In this document: positions 1-12,528 of the stretch, one piece after another
Numbering within the stretch: the first letter of the stretch is position 1
Layout: each line of letters starts with the position of its first letter
Origin: Aurifilum marmelostoma
Taxonomy: Eukaryota > Ascomycota > Sordariomycetes > Diaporthales > Cryphonectriaceae
DNA length: 64,000 nucleotides
NCBI GenBank assembly: GCA_027559495.1
Contig: JAMXSV010000028.1
Span: 496,001 to 560,000, forward strand
Direction: 5' to 3'
Translations under genes and position numbers: made by a program
Notes under the pieces: model-generated
Told to the model about the DNA's origin: nothing
Database searches by the model: none
Seen by the model: only the letters and a program-made list of their open reading frames with translations

Positions 1-1830
1 AGGACGGAAAAATTGTCAAACGTCACGTTGGACCCTCGCTCTTTTTTTTCTCTTTTTTTCCTGGCTCATTTTTTTTTTTTTTTAATTCCTCGGCATCAAT
101 TAGGACGGGACTGCGAGGGAAATAAAATGAAGAGAGGATGAAAACGAATAATTAATAATGAATTGACGCAAGATCTGGACCCCGAGATGAATCAAAGGTA
201 GAAGCCGAGCCAGGAAAGGCTGGCTGAACTTGGAGAAGGGCCACTAAATTGGTACATTTTAGCACGTACCCAGGTGGCTCTATGCAGAGTATCTGCCCTG
301 AAGAGGAGCAGCAGTAGCAGCAGCAGCAGCAGCCAGTGCAGACCGACAGATCTCGGATTGTACAATTGGCACAGACTACAGTACCAAGCGGTAAAAAGAA
401 GATCGGCTCGCACAAGAACTTGGTAACCCTCGGTTATATAGCCTTGTCTGTCTGACTTTGTAACCTAGGTCTCACCAGACTCGTGGCGTCAAGGCCGGAC
501 AGGCGATATAGCCGCTCGCCGACCGAGGGAGGGAATGTATGGGGTACCTGGTAGGAGAACATACAGACATGGAGAAGATCCATGATGGGTGGTGATGATC
601 AACGATCCTGCCGCGTATCAGCAGCTATCTCGGCCTTCTGGTTGGGCCCAGAGGTCTTTTCCTCTTCAGGCATGGAACAGAGGCGCTGGCCCACCCAGAT
701 CTCTCATACTACTGTAGTATAGTTGGAAGTCTTGGTATTCCCAGAAAGAAAGGGAAAAAAAGTGAAAATAAAATAAAATAACATAAAATCCAGTCTTTTG
801 CGTCACAGCCAAGATAGAGTTGATATGCAGCAAGCATCAGATGAAGAAGGTCGGCCTGATACCGTCTTACAGCCAAGATGTCTGTTCTGGAGCCTTGCAG
901 ATATTGTAACCACAAGCTGTAACGAGGCTGTCTTGGCGGGATAGCACAAGATATAAGCGCAGGCTTGGAAGAGGAGGGTAGGTCAATTCAGAACGAGAGG
1001 CCGTGTGGATAGAGTATGCAGGACAAACTCCATGCCATGCATCTCAGGATGTGACGTGATGAATCGCTGCTACATACGTGCCACAGGAGTTGCGCCTGCC
1101 TCTTTCCCTTCCTCTTTCTGTCTCGTGTGCAGCCAGCATTGTCTCTTGAGTGTGGGAGGGTCACGGTGAGAGATAAGAGAAAATTGCAGCACAAGCTGTA
1201 GGCTGAGACAATAAAGTAATATATGACAAGAAAAGAAGACATAAATAAATGCTTGGGGTGCCCCATAGATGACACACACACTGACACAACAGCCTTCCTA
1301 CAAGCAGTGGGAGAGCTGGAGAGCTAGAGAGCTAGTAGTAGCTTACCCTGCCCTGGCCCCATGTGAAAGCTGCCCTCAAAACCCCTCACTAGCCTCTTTC
1401 ATTACTACTTACTACCGTCCCGCGCCCGCCCTCTCATTTCTCTCAAGCTCAGGACCTCCGTCACCCCACGTAAATATCCCACCGCGTCCCTCCCCCCACC
1501 CCACATTCAGACCTACTGCTGTCTAGCCAACCAACCCAACATTCCCTGGAGAGACTTTGGCCTGCTGCATCTTGTGACAACCTCTTCTGATCACAACAAA
1601 AAGCACGGCGTGCTCCTTTCCTGTTGATCAGCAAGCCCCTCTTCTCCTCTTCTCTGCGTCAGCAGCTGTCAAACCCTCCACAACCACCCTCTCCCCCACT
1701 GCATTCCATCGCCCCGACCAGCTCACTCACCTGAGCTCCACCCTCTCACGACACACCCTACAAGGGAGTCGTCGCACCTCAGCTACTTACCTCCCAGTTT
1801 GGTCCTGCTACCTCCGAACAGTGACCCAAG
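1..1830. other. Non-coding upstream region of pyruvate carboxylase
   Basis: No convincing gene is seen on either strand; the short open frames lack family resemblance and codon bias. A CAG-type trinucleotide run lies near 306-335 and T runs near 45-83. From about 1380 to 1825 the plus strand is strongly CT-rich, as is common for the 5' leader of highly expressed fungal genes, so the pyc promoter and leader probably occupy the right half. Confidence 0.6.
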
Positions 1831-4800
1831 ATGGCGGAGGCGAAGCAGTACGAGGAGGTCTTTGAGGATGGCGCTGCTCCCAAGGAGGAGCGGACTGTAC
1901 ACCGCATGCGGGCCAATTCGTCCATCATGCAGGTGAACAAGATTCTGGGTATGTCCTCGGCTGATCCATTGGCACAGCACTGTTCCTGGAGGGACGAGCT
2001 ACACCCTCTGAGGAGGAGCAGTGCAGCTGGGTTATTGCACCCCTTTGGTCCAGGGAAAATTGGAGCTATATCTGGCTAACGGTTCATCCTCTCGCCTGAT
2101 CAGTCGCCAACCGTGGAGAAATTCGTAAGTTGACCGTCCACGCCCCTCCTATCAAGAATGTCTGCTAATACTTGACGCAGCCATCCGTGTAGGTTCCGTG
2201 CCCATATCGGACGACTATCGACTCACAGAGCCTTTGTGGACAAAATGCTGACAAGATCAATCTCCCGACCGTATAGATCTTCAGAACAGTAAGTGGCCGA
2301 GCTTCGGATTAAAGATGACTTTGTCTTGCTATGCTGACCCGACCGGTTCTCTAGGCTCACGAGCTGTCACTTCACACTATTGCTGTCTTCAGGTATGTTG
2401 TCGCTGGGTCCTAACATCCGCTACGATTGGTTTCCAAAATACTAATAATTTTGTGTTTTTCTTTTCTAGTTATGAGGACCGTCTCAGCATGCACCGGCAA
2501 AGTACGACCGAATTCTTCTCCTCCCTGACCCATCAAGCACGAGGTATAATCAAATACTGACCATGGCGCGGTTGTGCGGGTAAACAGAGGCCGACGAGGC
2601 TTACGTCATTGGCAAGCGAGGACAGTACAAGCCTGTCGGCGCTTATCTGGCTGGCGACGAGATTATCAAGATCGCAAAGGAGCATGGCGCCCAGATGATC
2701 CACCCTGGTCAGTATGGCCCAAACATCTGAAGCTCCACGGCGAGATACTTCTGGTGTCCGCGGCGAGACTCGAGACGCTAACAGGCTCGGAAGGCTACGG
2801 CTTCTTGTCCGAGAACGCCGAGTTTGCCCGTAATGTCGAGAAGGCTGGTCTTATCGTGAGTATTGCTTTCTTTTTCTTTTTTTTTTTTTTGTTTTTTTGG
2901 TTGCCATCGTCTCCGGGTGCAGCCGTTTGTTATGCAACCTCGGTTGCTGTGCGCCAATTAGAGCCAAGCTGATGTTAATAATGCCGTTCGCTAGTTTATT
3001 GGACCCTCTCCCGACGTGATTGATGGCCTCGGCGACAAGGTCTCGGCCCGCAAGCTCGCCATCGCCGCCAACGTCCCTGTCGTGCCTGGAACCGAAGGCG
3101 CTGTGGAGAAGTTTGAGGAGGTTAAGGCCTTTACGGACCAGTATGGCTTCCCTATCATCATCAAGGCCGCCTACGGAGGCGGTGGTCGTGGTATGCGTGT
3201 GGTCCGCGACGCCGAGTCACTCCAGGAGTCATTCGAGCGGGCCACCTCCGAGGCCAAGTCTGCCTTTGGCAATGGCACCGTTTTTGTCGAGCGTTTCCTG
3301 GACAAGCCCAAGCACATTGAGGTTCAGCTGCTCGGAGACAACCACGGCAACCTGGTGCACCTGTACGAGCGTGACTGCTCCGTCCAGCGCAGACACCAGA
3401 AGGTCGTCGAGATTGCCCCGGCCAAGGACCTGCCGGTTGATGTGCGCGACGCCATCCTGAACGATGCCGTCAGGCTGGCAAAATCGGTCAACTATCGCAA
3501 TGCGGGCACCGCCGAGTTCCTGGTAGACCAGCAGAACCGGTACTATTTCATCGAAATCAACCCTCGTATCCAGGTCGAGCACACGATCACCGAGGAGATC
3601 ACCGGTATTGATATCGTGGCTGCTCAGATCCAGATCGCTGCTGGTGCCACGCTTGCGCAGCTCGGCCTGACCCAGGATCGGATATCCACCCGAGGTTTCG
3701 CCATTCAGTGCCGAATCACTACCGAGGATCCAGCCAAGAACTTCCAGCCGGACACAGGCCGGATCGAGGTCTACCGGTCTGCTGGTGGCAACGGTGTCCG
3801 TCTCGACGGTGGAAATGGCTTCGCTGGTGCTGTCATCACCCCGTACTACGACTCCATGTTGGTCAAGTGCACTTGCCATGGCTCGACATACGAGATTGCG
3901 CGCCGCAAGGTTTTGCGCGCTCTTGTCGAGTTCCGCATCCGCGGTGTCAAGACCAACATTCCTTTCCTCCTCTCCCTACTCAACCACCCAACCTTTATTG
4001 ACGGCAACTGCTGGACCACCTTCATCGATGATACCCCCCAGCTGTTTGACCTCATCGGCTCGCAGAACCGCGCCCAGAAGCTGCTTGCATACCTCAGTGA
4101 CCTCCTTGTCAACGGGAGCAGCATCAAGGGTCAGATCGGCGACCCCAAGTTCAAGGGTGATATCATCCTGCCAGAGCTCCTGGACGATGCCGGAAAGAAG
4201 CTGGATGTCTCTGCGCCATGCACCAAGGGCTGGCGCAACATCATTGTGGAGCAGGGCCCCGAAGCTTTCGCCAAGGCCGTCCGTGAGTACAAGGGCTGTC
4301 TTCTGATGGACACCACCTGGAGAGATGCGCACCAGTCTCTGCTCGCCACACGTGTCCGAACAGTGGACCTGTGCAACATCGCCAAGGAGACCAGCCATGC
4401 TCTCTCCAACCTCTACAGTCTGGAGTGCTGGGGAGGAGCTACGTTCGACGTCGCCATGCGCTTCCTCTACGAGGATCCCTGGGACAGACTGCGCAAGATG
4501 CGCAAGCTTATCCCCAACATCCCCTTCCAGATGCTTCTCCGCGGTGCCAACGGAGTTGCCTATGCTTCTCTGCCCGACAATGCCATCGAGCACTTTGTCA
4601 AGCAGGCCAAGGACAATGGCGTTGACATCTTCCGAGTCTTTGATGCTCTCAACGATATCGACCAGCTCGAGGTCGGCATCAAGGCTGTTCACAAGGCTGG
4701 TGGTGTGGTTGAGGGTACTGTCTGCTACAGTGGTGATTTCCTGGTAAGTCAATGATGGAACTGCCCGACCCCTTCTAACCACTCCTTCACGCCTTGGGCC

Positions 4801-6376
4801 GTATCTGCGGCCGTTTCCCCTCAAGATCGCACTTACTGATCCTTTGTCGACAGAACCCCAACAAGAAGTACAACCTACCGTACTACCTAGATCTCGTCGA
4901 CAAGCTTGTCAAGCTGAACATCCACGTCCTCGGTATCAAGGATATGGCGGGTGTCCTGAAGCCTTATGCTGCCAAGCAGCTGATTGGCTCCATCCGCAAG
5001 AAGTACCCTGATCTGCCTATCCACGTCCATACGCACGACTCGGCTGGTACGGGTGTCACCTCCATGGTTGCATGCGCCGAGGCTGGTGCAGATGCCGTGG
5101 ACGCCTGCAGTGACAGCATGTCCGGTATGACATCCCAGCCCAGCATCAACGCACTGCTCGCTTCTCTGGAGGGCACCGACCTCGACCCCGGTCTGAACGT
5201 CCACCACGTTCGTGCCCTCGACACCTACTGGCAGCAGCTGCGCCTGCTGTACTCGCCCTTCGAGGCTCATCTTACCGGACCCGACCCTGAGGTGTACGAG
5301 CACGAGATCCCCGGCGGTCAGCTCACCAACATGATGTTCCAGGCCCAGCAGCTCGGTCTTGGCTCGCAGTGGCTGGAGACTAAGAAGGCCTACGAGCACG
5401 CCAACGACCTCCTGGGCGACATTGTCAAGGTCACGCCGACTTCCAAGGTTGTCGGTGATCTTGCCCAGTTCATGGTGTCGAACAAGCTCAGCCCCGAGGA
5501 CGTCAAGGCCCGGGCCAAGGAGCTCGACTTCCCGGGCTCTGTCCTGGAGTTCTTCGAAGGCCTGATGGGTCAACCGTACGGAGGCTTCCCCGAGCCGCTT
5601 CGCACAGACGCGCTCCGCGGTCGCAGAAAGATGGACAAGCGCCCTGGCCTGTACCTGGAGCCTGTGGACTTTGCCAAGATCCGCAAGGAGCTGACCAGCA
5701 AGTACGGCACCGTCGACGAGTGCGACGTTGCCTCGTACGTCATGTACCCCAAGGTGTTTGAGGACTACAAGAAGTTCACGCAGAAGTACGGCGACCTGTC
5801 GGTGCTGCAGACCCAGAAGTTCCTGGCCAAGACGGAGATCGGCGAGGAGTTCCACGTGGAGCTGGAGAAGGGCAAGGTGCTGATCCTCAAGCAGCTGGCC
5901 GTCGGCCCGCTCAGCGAGCATACTGGCCAGCGCGAGGTGTTCTGGGAGGTCAATGGGGAAGTGCGCCAGGTCACAACCGACGACAAAAAGGCCTCAGTCG
6001 AGAACGTCACTAGGCCCAAGGCTGACCCATCCGACTCCAGCCAGGTCGGTGCCCCGATGGCTGGTGTGTTGGTGGAGCTGCGCGTGCACGAGGGCTCGGA
6101 CGTCAAGAAGGGAGATCCGCTCGCTGTGCTGAGCGCTATGAAGATGGTAAGCTATTCCCTGCTGCATTGATGCTAATTGGCGGTGTCCTCCCCGTCACAC
6201 TGTGACATGATACACACCGCAATGCCTACTGTGATCCATGAAAGCTAACGCAAGGTTACCGCAATCAGGAAATGTCCATCACTGCTCCCCACAACGGCAA
6301 GGTCGCTGGACTCCAGGTCCGCGAGGGCGATTCCGTCGACGGCACAGACCTGGTCTGCAAGATCGTCAAGGGCTAA
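1831..6376 (+). CDS. pyc: Pyruvate carboxylase (biotin-dependent, EC 6.4.1.1)
   Basis: This enzyme carboxylates pyruvate to oxaloacetate using ATP, bicarbonate and biotin; it is cytosolic in most fungi and replenishes the TCA cycle. Exons inferred from splice sites: 1831-1948, 2104-2124, 2181-2188, 2277-2288, 2355-2392, 2470-2501, 2588-2707, 2794-2855, 2995-4743, 4854-6146, 6269-6376, giving 1186 aa, the usual fungal length. The frame closes exactly through all joins. The biotin carboxylase part shows the ATP-grasp glycine loop GGGGRGMR (residues 198-205) and ERDCSVQRRHQK. The carboxyltransferase part begins near DTTWRDAHQS (from residue 576). The C-terminal biotinyl domain has AMKM with the biotin-accepting Lys at 1150, split from the rest by the last intron. 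Exons 3 and 4 are only 8 and 12 nt. The start ATG is followed by a normal fungal N-terminus with RLRANSSI-like sequence (RMRANSSIMQ). Identification is essentially certain; the exon 8 acceptor has one alternative. Confidence 0.97.
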
Positions 6377-6980
6377 TTGAGGTCCGATGTTGATGCCGCT
6401 GCGGTCGAGAGCTCAAGATGATTCCGATCATGCCGCGCGGTTCATGTTGTGTGTTGGTAAGGCGGGGCAGGCACTTCTTTGTCGTTCTCCAGACTGTGTT
6501 TCACGATGGCGTGAGAGGGCGTGGGACGGAAGACGCTGGAGTGGAGGTCCTGATTTTCTTCACTGCCTAGGGTAAACATTTGAAGTATTGGTGTTGATTT
6601 TACCGGACGGACCACTATTATGTAAAATTTCTAGCTCTTGTGCGTGCGCCATGCAGACGGAAATAACAAAACAAATTCCCAAACCTTTGGTAATCTCTAT
6701 CAGTCCAGCTCAAGGAGTTAGGGTCAAGGCTCAAGCCCTTCAGTGTCTCATTTCCTCTCGAACGTGCTCCGATGCTCTGTCTTGCTATCCTCTGTTAAGG
6801 CGGCAAAGCAGGGGTCAGCTCTTCGTCCTTCACCCTTCTCTCCAGGTCCTACTAAGGTAATAGTGATTTGTGCCGTAAGATTGATCCCAAGGATGAACTC
6901 ACGGGAACGCCTTCCCCGCCCGCCCCCCCCCCCCTCACGTTTTAATTTGAGTTCTGGTCGATATTCACTAACTCCGTATA
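6377..6980. other. Convergent intergenic gap
   Basis: This gap separates the 3' ends of pyruvate carboxylase (+) and a sugar transporter (-) and should hold both 3' UTRs. It contains a long C run near 6925-6937. No gene is seen. Confidence 0.6.
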
Positions 6981-8867
6981 TCACTGCCCAACATTCTCGA
7001 CCTTGTGGTGATCATCCTTCTCCGGCACAGACATCCGTGTCGCCCTCCTATTCCATGGGTTGTCCTCGTCCCAACCGTGCTTCGCAACCTTCCTGCTCGT
7101 CCGAACTGCATGCTTCTCCAAGAACAACCAGTCGATCTCCTCCAGGGTGAGGTTGGTCGTCTCCGGGTAGCAAAAGTACACGAGGGGCACGAACGCGAAG
7201 TTGAGACACATGAAGATGAGGTAGCCCTTCCACTTCAGGTTGGTCAGGAGCGTCGGGGTGACCATGACGACGAAGAAGTTCCAGAGCCAGTTGCTGGAGA
7301 TGCCGACCGCGGTGCCCTTGGCGCGGACGTGGAGTGGGAGGATCTCGGGGACGTAGACCCAGGGGATGCAATTTGCGGTTCCGCCAAAGATGAGCTGGTG
7401 AAAGATTGATCATTTAATTAGTTTGTGGTGTCTGAGAGGTGTGGGGGTTTTGGGGGGGGGGGGGCGAGTTTGTGACGGTCCATATGCTGACTTACCATGT
7501 AGAGGAAGAAAAAGGCAACACTGGCCGAAGAGGTGCTCTTCGCTACGCTCCCTCCCTGGTTCTGGAAGCTGAGCAGGATAGCAATCATCATCATGCAGAC
7601 ACCCAGCCCAAAGGAACCCCACATCATGGGTTTTCGCCGACCATACCGATCCAGAAAGAAGGTCGGGAAGAGCGAGCCAATAAAGAACATGGCGTTGATG
7701 ACACCGCCCAGCAGGAGAGACAGGTTCCTCGAGAGCCCGACGTTGTCCTGCAGCACCGACGTGATGTAGTAGACGACCAGGTTGATGCCGCCCATCTGGT
7801 TCATAAACTGCATGCCGTAGGCGAGCAGGACCCTCCGCCCGGTCTGCACCTCGTCGCGCTTGAGGAGCTGCGACCATCGATACTCCCCTTGGGCCTTTTC
7901 CATGTTTAGGACCTCGAGAATCTCCTGTCGCTCCTTGACGATCTTGGGGTCGTCGGGGGGCTTGTCGTATACCTTGCAGAGGACGGCGAGGGCCTCTTCG
8001 TGTCTTCCCATTGCGTAGAGGTAGCGTGGGGACTCTGGCAAGCCAAATACCAAGATGATTACTGCCTGAATTCAAACAAGTGAGCTAGATGTGAATAGAG
8101 CGACTTTCATGTTTTCTTAATATGGAGAGGGAGAAGAGGCTCGTACAAATGCGAATATCATTTGGCATGCAATCGGGAGCCTCCAGGCGACAGAAGCCGG
8201 ACTTGATACGAAACTCATGCCGTAGTCGAACCAATACGCAATCTCGATCCCGACCCCGACAAACAATGGCTCGGACGAGACAAGACGACCTCGCCTGGAT
8301 GCCTCGCACAGCTCGGACTGGTACATCGGTACAGTGCTGGTCTCGATTCCGGTGCCGATGCCAGTGATGTATCGGGCAATCATCATATGCGGGATGGTGA
8401 ACGCCGAGGCCTGAAGGGCAGCCCCGACCTGTGTGCAAGGATAAAATTAGCCAAAGCGTCCACATTTCTTGCTTGTTTGTGGTACACAGTCACTGGTACT
8501 GACTATGATGAACGTCATTGCTATCCACATTGCAAGCCGTCTGCCAGTCTTTTCGCAGATGATAAATGCCAGAATGCAGCCTGAGAACGCTCCGAGGTTG
8601 TAGATGGAGACGATGATGCCTTCGAGAGCGCTGCCTGGGTGTCCAAAGGTGTCGAGCCAGTCCTCGTTCCCAACAATGCCGGAGAATACACCTTGGTCGT
8701 AGCCGAATAGTACGAATGCCTGTTGGTGGTCAATCTTATGCACGAGCAGATTTTGTAGGCATCATAGCTGGTCATGACCGCTCAGTGAGGATACATACCA
8801 TTTGACATGCGACTGTAATTGCGACTCGCAGCTTGAAGCCGCGGCCGAACCAGTTAGTTTGAATCAT
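6981..8867 (-). CDS. MFS sugar transporter (hexose permease-like)
   Basis: A plasma-membrane sugar:proton symporter of the major facilitator superfamily, sugar porter family. Exons on the minus strand: 8867-8799, 8719-8504, 8428-8147, 8065-7496, 7394-6981; all joins keep frame and give 516 aa, typical of the family. Diagnostic motifs are GYDQGVFSGIVG in TM1, RYITGIGTGIETSTVPMYQSE, the PESPRYLY motif after TM6, NQMGGINLVVYY in TM7, DRYGRRKPM between TM8 and TM9, and a C-terminal PETTNLTLEEID. The start is placed at 8867 because the encoded N-terminus (MIQTNWFGRGFKLRVAITV) leads directly into TM1 through a GTATGT donor. The substrate cannot be told from sequence. No co-directional partner is closely linked; the methyltransferase lies 564 bp upstream on the same strand. 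Confidence 0.93.
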
Positions 8868-9431
8868 GATGGAATATTTGACATGGCCAACATTAGAAGA
8901 AGAAGAGAAGAGCGAGCCTCATCACAGGTGGAAGACGCAAGTATTAAATGGCCAAAATCAGTCCGGCAATTCTTCAAGCCTCCTTAGAAGTGAGGGTAAT
9001 ATCATGCATTGCCTTCACGTGTGACCACTTGCATGCCAATCGACCCTCTATACAACGTCATTATCACCAGAGCGGCTTCCTGAATGTGGACAAGCCGGCC
9101 GGTCACGGCAACGGCTTTTGCTGACGGGAATATGCAGTCTACAAAGCTGGCCTGCGATCCGACTGGAGCGCATCTCACCTGCGTTACTCCTACTAATGTG
9201 GAAGGCAAATGTGCCGTTGATCTTGTTGGTAGTGGGACCCATCACGCCCCCTCCTCGCAGACCATAGTTACCAAAAGTGAGGGCAAACCCCGGAAGCGAC
9301 CCTAAATTCGACACATTTTCCCCAGATTCCTAGCGTGGGGATACCCAGATCCCTGAGGCAAAGATCTCCATAGGCTGAAATTGTACCCTTCCTAGGCGAT
9401 CAAAGTGGAGGTTGAGAAGCTGTAGATACTT
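8868..9431. other. Promoter region of the sugar transporter
   Basis: This stretch lies between the methyltransferase 3' end and the sugar-transporter start, both on the minus strand. Only short unsupported open frames are present. No repeat or RNA gene is seen. Confidence 0.5.
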
Positions 9432-10174
9432 CTAAACCCGGACAATCAGCTGCAGACCGCCGGAGAAGGGAAGATTCATGGTCCTGAAGCCATTCTCCGG
9501 GTTGCCGATGTACTCCATCAGATCGTGATATCCCGCCTTTGCAGCCTCTACGTTGTCCGCAATGACCATTCCGCCCTTCCTCAGACGTGGCTCGACCAGC
9601 TTCAGCGCCGGCAGTGCCAGAGGCGTCCAGACTATTGCTCATCTCACATCATCAGCGCATGCCACAAACTGAGAGATCACACGAGAACCACAGCCGTCTG
9701 TAAATACGTACTGTCCAGAAGCAGGAAATCCACCTCGTCAGGCAGGTCCGTCTTCAGAGTCTCCAGCAGATCGCCCTCGCGCAGCTCAATAAACGGCTCC
9801 ACCTCCTCTCCCGCCCGCGCCCAGTGCTCCCTGGCCTTGTTCGCCTTGCTGGCCTCGTTCTCCGTGGCAATGACCTTGCCCTTGCCCGCCTCCCCGCCGA
9901 CGTTCTGTCCCACCGCCAGCGCGAGGTAGATGGTGCTCAGCCCAAAGCTCGTGCCGGCCTCGACGACGTGGCGCGCGCCGAGGCTGCGGAGCAGCAGGTA
10001 GACGGCGGCGCACTTGTCCGGGTCGAGGGCGACGAACTTGTCGAGGGCGGTCGAGGCGGGCCCGCTGGTGCTCACGTAGGCCTCCTCGGCCAGGGCCTGG
10101 GCGTGGAGGTCCTGCAGGGTGCGGAGAAGGTTCGGGCTGGCCTGGATGGACTGGGTGGTCGGGTACGATGCCAT
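9432..10174 (-). CDS. SAM-dependent O-methyltransferase-like protein
   Basis: A small class I methyltransferase of the CcoMT / Methyltransf_24 type, predicted to use S-adenosylmethionine. Exons 10174-9712 and 9631-9432 join through a GTACGT donor and a TAG acceptor to give 220 aa. The SAM-binding region is visible as HVVEAGTSFGLSTIYLA (motif I, around residues 68-84), followed by an acidic strand ending GKVIATENE. Across the splice the text reads FLLLDIWTPLALP, then RLRKGGMVIADNV, both typical of catechol and caffeoyl-CoA methyltransferase relatives. Removing the intron is needed to get the C-terminal third. There is no signal peptide. The substrate is unknown, and nothing nearby suggests a biosynthetic cluster. 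Confidence 0.88.
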
Positions 10175-10962
10175 GATGTTCTGGTTAATTGTCGTTGAGG
10201 GCTGTGGTGATGATTAGGTACCTGGACAGGTGGGTGTGTATTGATCAATCTTATGTAAGTATTCATGTTTATAATGAAAGAGCTGCGGGGGCCCTCGTGG
10301 TATAAGTACTTTAAGTGTAGCCGAAATCGGCTGGCACGGGCTGTCTTGCCTTTGACTCACAAGAGCGCCCTTCGTCGAAACAACGTTTCTACCAGTTCCG
10401 CATGTGGGCAAAGGGCGCGGCAAGTACAGCTTTGTGGTTGCATCATATCCTCTCGCGTGTATGCAAGTGTACCACGACTGAAATCTCATTACGTGTCCGC
10501 AATGGACCTCGTGGGTCGAATGTCCGGTACAAGTCAGCTCACCCTCGATTGTTGCCGCTACCAGTGCCTGTATCGGAGTCTTTGTGCCTTTTCATCTGAT
10601 CACTAGAGGGTCGTATCGCCACTTCGTACTGCTCGTTGACAAGAATAAGAAATAGAAGGGATGGGTAGTGGAGAGTGTAGAGAATACAGGATAGTATTAT
10701 TGACTCATTTCCGACAAAGTTGAGTCACTGTCCCATATCAATTAATGAGGGCCACATTTCCGTCGTCGGCAAACTCAGACTTCATACGGTATTTGTTGGT
10801 TGTTACTTTGACCAGTGAAGAAAACACCTACGTACGCTCTTCTCTCTCCAACACTTGAGTTGCTGCAAGGCTGTTTCGATATTAAAACACGTCTTGCCTA
10901 GCCGCAGAGGTCGATCGCAGAATGCCCCTCAGAATTACTTCCCTCTTCCATCACATGTCATG
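10175..10962. other. Intergenic, methyltransferase promoter
   Basis: This region lies between the methyltransferase start and the 3' end of the arrestin gene, both on the minus strand. Scattered short open frames on both strands have no support. No repeat or RNA gene is recognised. Confidence 0.5.
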
Positions 10963-12528
10963 CTATGTTTCGGCTGGAGCAAGCACTGCCACGGGTGTTT
11001 GTCCTTCAAACTTGACCAACTCTCCAGCGATCAAGATCTTCATCTTGTATTCGAGGGTGTGGCTGTGTTGAATACACCAAGTGTCAAAACTTGGGAATAT
11101 TGCACTCGGTCCACCCCCCGAGATCTGTCTCCCCAAGGCCCTTGCGTACCTGGAATGGATTCGCAAGTCCAAAAGAGCCCCAATATCTACCGGGTCACTC
11201 TGTTCTTGATCCCACTCGACTTGTGTCAGCAGTAGTGCATGCAGGATCGCCGACGGCTTCGGATCACGGGTGGCCTCTGAAGGCCCTGCTTCCTCCCTGG
11301 AAGATCTCGAATCATGTGTTGTGGCATCATAAGAGGGAAGCTCGGACTTGTCAGTCGGCCCAGAGGGAGAGTCATCGTTCTCTCTGTAGGCCGGCAGAAC
11401 GTTCTCATCATCGGCAGCGTCTCTTGACTTCGATGAAGACAGGCTTGAGATTGGTGGACATGTGCGAGGCAATATTATGCGATGTCTCACGTCGTCCTCC
11501 GCCTCGTCTGTGAATTTTAGTCATCAATGATTTGGACCTACTAGCCCCGCAAAGATAGTATCAAGGAGGCAGCGAGTCGCCAGGACGGGTCAAGACTTAC
11601 AGGCGCTCCAGGTACCTGGAGCGATGACGTGAGTTCGGGCCTTTACAACGAGCTCGAACTCGGTAACAGCCGCTGTCTGAGGCACATTATGAATCACCTC
11701 GCTGGTGTTGCGGGGAAGCGGCCGGATCTTGATCTGGAGGGAGACCTGTTCACCTAGTTGTATGGCTTTCGGACAGTAGACGTCGACCATGAACCCCAAG
11801 CTGGGGACCTTGGACGAGTGGAAGAGCTTCTGGGTCTTTTGCCTGAAACTAAGGTGAGCATCCTCCATACCGGGCACCAGACGTTGTGAGATGACCCGAC
11901 CAAACTGGGATTTCTTCACCAGGCCAGAAGGCTGAGCAGCTCGTCCAGGAGGAGGCAGGGCTCGGATCGGGATGAGAAAGGTGGCCTTGTATGATGCGCC
12001 GTGGCTGCCCTGCTGCACGAGTGAAGCCTCGAGAAAATACTCGACATAGGCTTCATACTTTGTGCTGAGGCCACGACCTTTGTCGAAGAATGTGCTTGGT
12101 AGCGGTGTCGAGCTAACCGTGTATATGTTGAGAGGTAGGAAGCTGCTGTGCGGGTCCTTGTGTCCCCCCAGGAGCACTCCGGGGGACGCATGTAACGGTA
12201 TCTGAATGGCGAACTCCCACGACTCCCCAGGTCCGCCCTGAGGAACATGAATAGGCCCGTGGTAAAGGTGCTGTCGGGTCTCACCGCCAAAGAAATTGAA
12301 GCGGCCGCGATAATAGGTCGTTTGGCTCGAACCGCCGTGATTCCTCGTCTTGCCCAGTTTGACCTTGGCCCGGCCCAGAAGCTGCACCTCGACTGTTGAC
12401 ATGGGAGATACAATGTGCGAGCGCCTTGAGATGCGGCCTGTGATGGTGTCGCCTGGTCGAAACGGGCTCCCGTTGCCGTCGACTTGGATGTCGAGGTCTG
12501 TACCCGTTTGGCGCAGTGTTGGTGGCAT
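10963..12528 (-). CDS. Arrestin-like (ART family) trafficking adaptor
   Basis: Alpha-arrestins recruit the Nedd4/Rsp5-type ubiquitin ligase to membrane transporters and so trigger their endocytosis. Exons 12528-11601 and 11507-10963 join in frame (GTAAGT donor, CAG acceptor) to give 490 aa. Residues 1-160 form the arrestin N-domain: early DIQVDGNGSPFRPGDTITG, then VEVQLLGRAKVKL and GPIHVPQGGPGESWEF. The C-domain follows with ATFLIPIRALPPP and FMVDVYCPKAIQLGEQV. After the splice lies an acidic, disordered stretch holding two LPxY motifs, LPAY (347-350) and LPSY (366-369), the type bound by WW domains of the ligase. The protein ends in a second folded stretch (DIGALLDLRIHSRYARALG). Clathrin and several MFS transporters also lie in this window, but that is probably coincidence. 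Confidence 0.87.

Noticed and set aside
306..335. CAG repeat as a polyglutamine coding tract
   Set aside because: The surrounding frames are short and unsupported on both strands; it is best seen as a simple repeat in non-coding DNA.
3976..4824. 282-codon minus-strand frame within pyruvate carboxylase
   Set aside because: It is a shadow of the strongly codon-biased pyc exon on the other strand.
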